A stretch of 64,000 bases of DNA from Molanna angustata (lineage: Eukaryota; Arthropoda; Insecta; Trichoptera; Molannidae): NCBI GenBank assembly GCA_963576475.1, contig OY754972.1:32071890-32135889 (forward strand), in the 5' to 3' direction. Below the pieces are notes generated by a model, which worked only from the letters and a program-made list of their open reading frames with translations, did no database searches and was not told the origin of the DNA. Position numbers and translations under genes: made by a program. This document shows positions 60,780 to 64,000 of the stretch, in pieces. How positions within the stretch are numbered: position 1 is the stretch's first letter; each line of letters begins with the position of its first letter.

Positions 60780-61374
60780 CTAGTTGCATGTAACACATGA
60801 GATCCAACTGTCGATAGCGATAGTATGTAGGTATAGTTGAAGAATAAGTACCAAACTATAATCCCATAAATACAAATTATTTAATATTTTAAGATATTTG
60901 ATTTTCTATACAACACATGTACCTACATATGTATGTATGTCAAGATAGGATAGAATGGAGGTCAGTCCTTTGATCCTACTGAAACAAAAATTCACAATTC
61001 TGAGTATAAAAGTTTTGTGAACCTATAACTGTTTATATATTCTGAAATTTTGGGCTCTGTAAATTGAGCGGATCAAAAGTTATAAGGGGGGGACAGACAG
61101 ACACACACACAGACAGACACACACACAGACAGACACACACACAGACAGACACACACACAGACACACACACACAAAACTCACATAAAATGTTCTACTCCGA
61201 ATTCTGAGTTAATCCATGTATGGGAACATATATGCTGCGAGGCCTCTAGTTGGTGTTATTAGCTTGCAAAAAGTCCACTACACCATACAAAATTTTCCTT
61301 CGTACACGCATCTTGGCTTAATAATGTCGATTCATTAAGAGAATTGAATTCTCATGAACGAATCGACAGTTGGA
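60780..61374 (-). mobile_element. Helentron-associated element, internally deleted copy
   Basis: It starts CTAGTTGCATGTAACACATG and ends AATCGACAGTTGGA, with A on both flanks (T in the element's own orientation). It is about 370 bp shorter than the copy at 52315 because of an inner deletion near 60977. Confidence 0.85.
61083..61170. repeat. Compound AC/AGAC microsatellite
   Basis: CAGACAGACACACACACAGA units repeat at the same internal position as the AC tracts of the sister copies. Confidence 0.92.
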
Positions 61375-61532
61375 AAATTTGGAAACATTGTGGAGTGACT
61401 TGGTAGTGAGGAGTATAGCGTTGGCTACAATCCACTTGTTTATAATTATTCTCATGCTATTTACTTTTAATTTGTATTAAATATCTATAATATTTTTATA
61501 TTATATGAGAGATTCTGAAATGAAGAAATTAC

Positions 61533-61575
61533 ATATTATTATATCATTGTAACACGTACAATGATATAATAATAT
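61533..61575. other. Perfect 19-bp hairpin with 5-base loop
   Basis: ATATTATTATATCATTGTA (61533-61551), ACACG, then its exact reverse complement (61557-61575). Confidence 0.9.
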
Positions 61576-61624
61576 TTGTAGGTAAACGTGGTTTATACCT
61601 ACTGTAGATCACTGTCTTGTCTAT

Positions 61625-62298
61625 GACCCGAATGTACGTCCTAGGTAACTAAATACTAACCTCACTGGAGTATTTAGTATTCTTAAGTTAGAAATTGCAT
61701 CGTGGACACATCGCTAACGAAAAACTAAATACTACGCCAAACTTAGGGTCGATGACGTAGAATTTTACATTACATATTGTGTACGAAGAAGAGACAGATA
61801 GCTTTCCGTGAGTTTATACTGACGTATAAAAAATGATTATGTCCAAGCTCACACTGACAGCTAGATTTCGCGATTTTTCTGAAATTCCAGCGAATTTTCG
61901 GCATCTCGTATATATGCTGAATAATTTGTTTGTTATTTGATATGACAAAATTACCAAATACATATTTGACGAAGTCGATAAAATCATCATCCATCGAAAA
62001 CATCTCGTATTTTACTATTAAACCACTCGTAAGGTTCCTCGCGATAAACCTTAGTATTTGATAGTTCGCAAATGTTAGTTTACGCCAACGCGCCTGCGCT
62101 AAGTATTTAGAATAATATGTTTCTACAATGCAATTCTCATACAAAAACTTCGTGGAATCCTTAAGTTAGGAAGCCACGTAATCTCCTATCTTTAGTGAGC
62201 GACTGTGACTGACTAAATACTAAATTCTAAATACTAACAATGAAGACATGGTTAGTATTTAGAATTTAGTATTTAGGTCGGACTCTGCAGTCGGACCT
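61625..62298. mobile_element. MITE-B, full-length copy
   Basis: The ends are imperfect inverted repeats. The left has GACCCGAATGTACGTCCTAG, then AACTAAATACTAACC. The right, inverted, has GGTCCGACTGCAGAGTCCGA, then CCTAAATACT. Inside, AGTATTTAGAATTTAGTATT lies next to inverted relatives. No transposase is encoded. Confidence 0.65.
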
Positions 62299-62689
62299 TT
62301 GTCTCTTTCTAAACTCCATAATGATAATTCAATATAAATTTCCTGTAGGTATATGGGTATACCTAAATATAAAATTTTGGTTAGGTCATTCTGAGGATAG
62401 ATTCTTGCAACTAAACGGATCTCGAAACGTTATAAACATGTTAGTATAATATTTATATGTTGGTATATATTATTGAGAGAGTTCGTGCAAAGTTTGACAA
62501 GTACCTATCTAGTTTCTCGCTTTGACCGTTATTTTTCTCCACTTGGATCGCCTTTAGATTAGTTCCTCGCCAACAATTTTGTTATCTTCCTCACGAAACG
62601 TGAATGTCTTCCTCAACTGTCACTGCCAATATAATATAATAAGTAAACCGATCAGCCACCATTACATCGTGCAGACCTGCGGTATACCT
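62299..62689. other. No gene seen
   Basis: Nothing recognised. Confidence 0.4.
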
Positions 62690-63190
62690 ACGTCGGTTTT
62701 AGTACCAGTATAAGACACAAAAAGCCGCGGAAATATCCGGTTGTCTGAAAGATTTTATCTGGAAAAACAAGTGTATGAACAACCCTAGCAAAGCTCGAAT
62801 ATATAAGACATGTGTTCGTCCCATAATGACTTTCGGAATAGAATCCAGAGCAGACAGTGCCCGTACCAAAACCCTCCTTCGAACCAGCGAAATAAAGGTA
62901 CCTACTCGGGATCACCGCTGACAAAACACTTCATGATAGAGTAGGTACGAAACATAGAGATCCGAAGGATGTGCGAAGTTGAGGATATCGTACGATGGGG
63001 TCGACAGAGAAGAAGGTTCTGGAACGAACACGTGTCAAGAATGACAGACTCAAGAACCAAATACAGGGATAAAGCTCCCCAAGAAAGCAGACCTCCAGGA
63101 CGTCCTCCCAAGAGACGGAAGGACAGCTGGCAGTCCACGTCACAGGAAGTAAACAGGCCAACAGGCCTAAAAAGAGAAGTATAATAAGGT
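62690..63190 (+). mobile_element. LINE 3' end, two frames
   Basis: It reads KARIYKTCVRPIMTFGIESR and ARTKTLLRTSE. After a frameshift near 62900 it continues MCEVEDIVRWGRQRRRFWNE, HVSRMTDSRTKYRDKAP and GRPPKRRKDSWQSTSQEV. This is the C-terminal end of an insect non-LTR retrotransposon; relatives lie at 23390, 46910 and 59042. It is not functional. Confidence 0.85.
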
Positions 63191-64000
63191 ATTACTATTG
63201 ATTGCGTTGCATCTCGCCTTGCCTGATAGTTTTGGTATACCCGATATTCAAATATGGAAAAAAATTAAACATGATTGTAACGAAGGAATCGATGTAATAA
63301 AGGAATTAAGTGAAATTTCGGTTAAAAAATTTTGTCGTTGAAAAAAACTGTTACCAACTTATTTTAGTTGTGCAATAAAAAAAAACATTTTATGAATATA
63401 GAGAAAATTAAATTGATTTCTCTATGTATCTGTCCTTTCTTGGATGGTTTAATTCATGATCTTACTTTTCATTGATCGGTCATATAAACATAAAGTCTCA
63501 ACAATTGGCACACGGTATCGATTCGGCGGATCAGTTATGGCAACATCTGTAGTGACTTGTATTCACACCAAATGTCTGCCTTGTGTCAAACTGTTATTGT
63601 TGGTTTATCTCTCGACTTCTTTTAATTATCTCAACAATGACTTACCTCCTGACCCGCTTTACAGACACGATGAATCATTTCCATCAATTTTATTCAAAGA
63701 TATACATCCATAGTATTGGTTCTATTGGCGTTGATGAGATGTCTTTAATCGAATTTGTCTCTACACTATAACGATAAATATGAACTGCCTATTTTATTTT
63801 ATAACATTTTTTTGAATTATATTGTTTGGCTTATCAGTTCCTTATTTTTAACCGATTTCCAAAAAAGGAGAGGTAATCAACTCGAAATGAAGTTTTTTTT
63901 ATGTTTGTTCAGCGATATAACTTTTTAATGCGTTGTCCGATTTCAATGATTCTTTTTTCATTAAAAAGGATGTATACTTCGACTGGTGCCATTTCAATGT
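63191..64000. other. No gene seen; repeat-like sequence from 63848
   Basis: From 63848 the sequence AACCGATTTCCAAAAAAGGA and AGGTAATCAACTCG looks like a dispersed repeat common in moth DNA and may be an element continuing beyond the window. Confidence 0.4.

Overview
This is a eukaryotic, AT-rich, gene-poor window. I infer Lepidoptera (moth or butterfly) from the dense scatter of GTAGGTA/TACCTAC motifs, the SINE and LINE types, and a Helentron-derived family with CTAG ends resembling lepidopteran 'Lep1' elements. I recognise no complete host gene. Almost everything that can be supported is mobile DNA, much of it nested, so the window is either intergenic or a very large intron.

The most informative region is 3118-14555, one large DNA transposon that I assign to the ISL2EU (IS4EU) type. 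It carries two convergent spliced genes. On the + strand (3370-6593) is a five-exon THAP zinc-finger / HTH / DDE_Tnp_4 transposase. On the - strand (14172-10455) is a two-exon SWIM-like / YqaJ-type nuclease. The outer ends share a short inverted repeat (15 of 17 bases) and matching subterminal promoter segments centred on TGACGTCA. The space between the genes holds a satellite-like array of about 328-bp units (7905-10420). The element looks recently active but is now damaged. The transposase has an in-frame TGA at codon 8, just before its first zinc-ligand cysteine. The nuclease gene is split by a 1.94-kb 5'-truncated RNase H-bearing LINE (10725-12663) flanked by a perfect 14-bp target-site duplication. 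Without the LINE and one duplication copy, the nuclease exon lengths add up to an open frame. One 87-bp, phase-1/1 transposase exon is present in tandem copies.

The rest is a mosaic. 15964-16341 is a foldback element. 31829-33591 is a pogo-like element with TA duplications and a deleted catalytic core. 53397-54309 is a TTAA-flanked element with arms over 300 bp. There are seven copies or fragments of a Helentron-associated family (18495, 21206, 39606, 50410, 52315, 58327, 60780), two copies of a second MITE (24655, 61625), and two hAT-like MITEs (57320, 59418). At least three tRNA-headed SINE families are present, one sharing its 3' tail with a CR1-like LINE in the same window. LINE 3' ends lie at 400, 19567, 23390, 26224, 29534, 35790, 36970, 39195, 46910, 59042 and 62690. 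Local tandem repeats include a perfect 69-bp x7 array (20195-20677), an exact 512-bp duplication (43886-44909), a 33-bp array (46255-46545) and a 255-bp (TA)n tract (28737-28991).

The remaining stretches are AT-rich sequence in which I see no gene. All family assignments come from reading motifs by eye; no database search was run.
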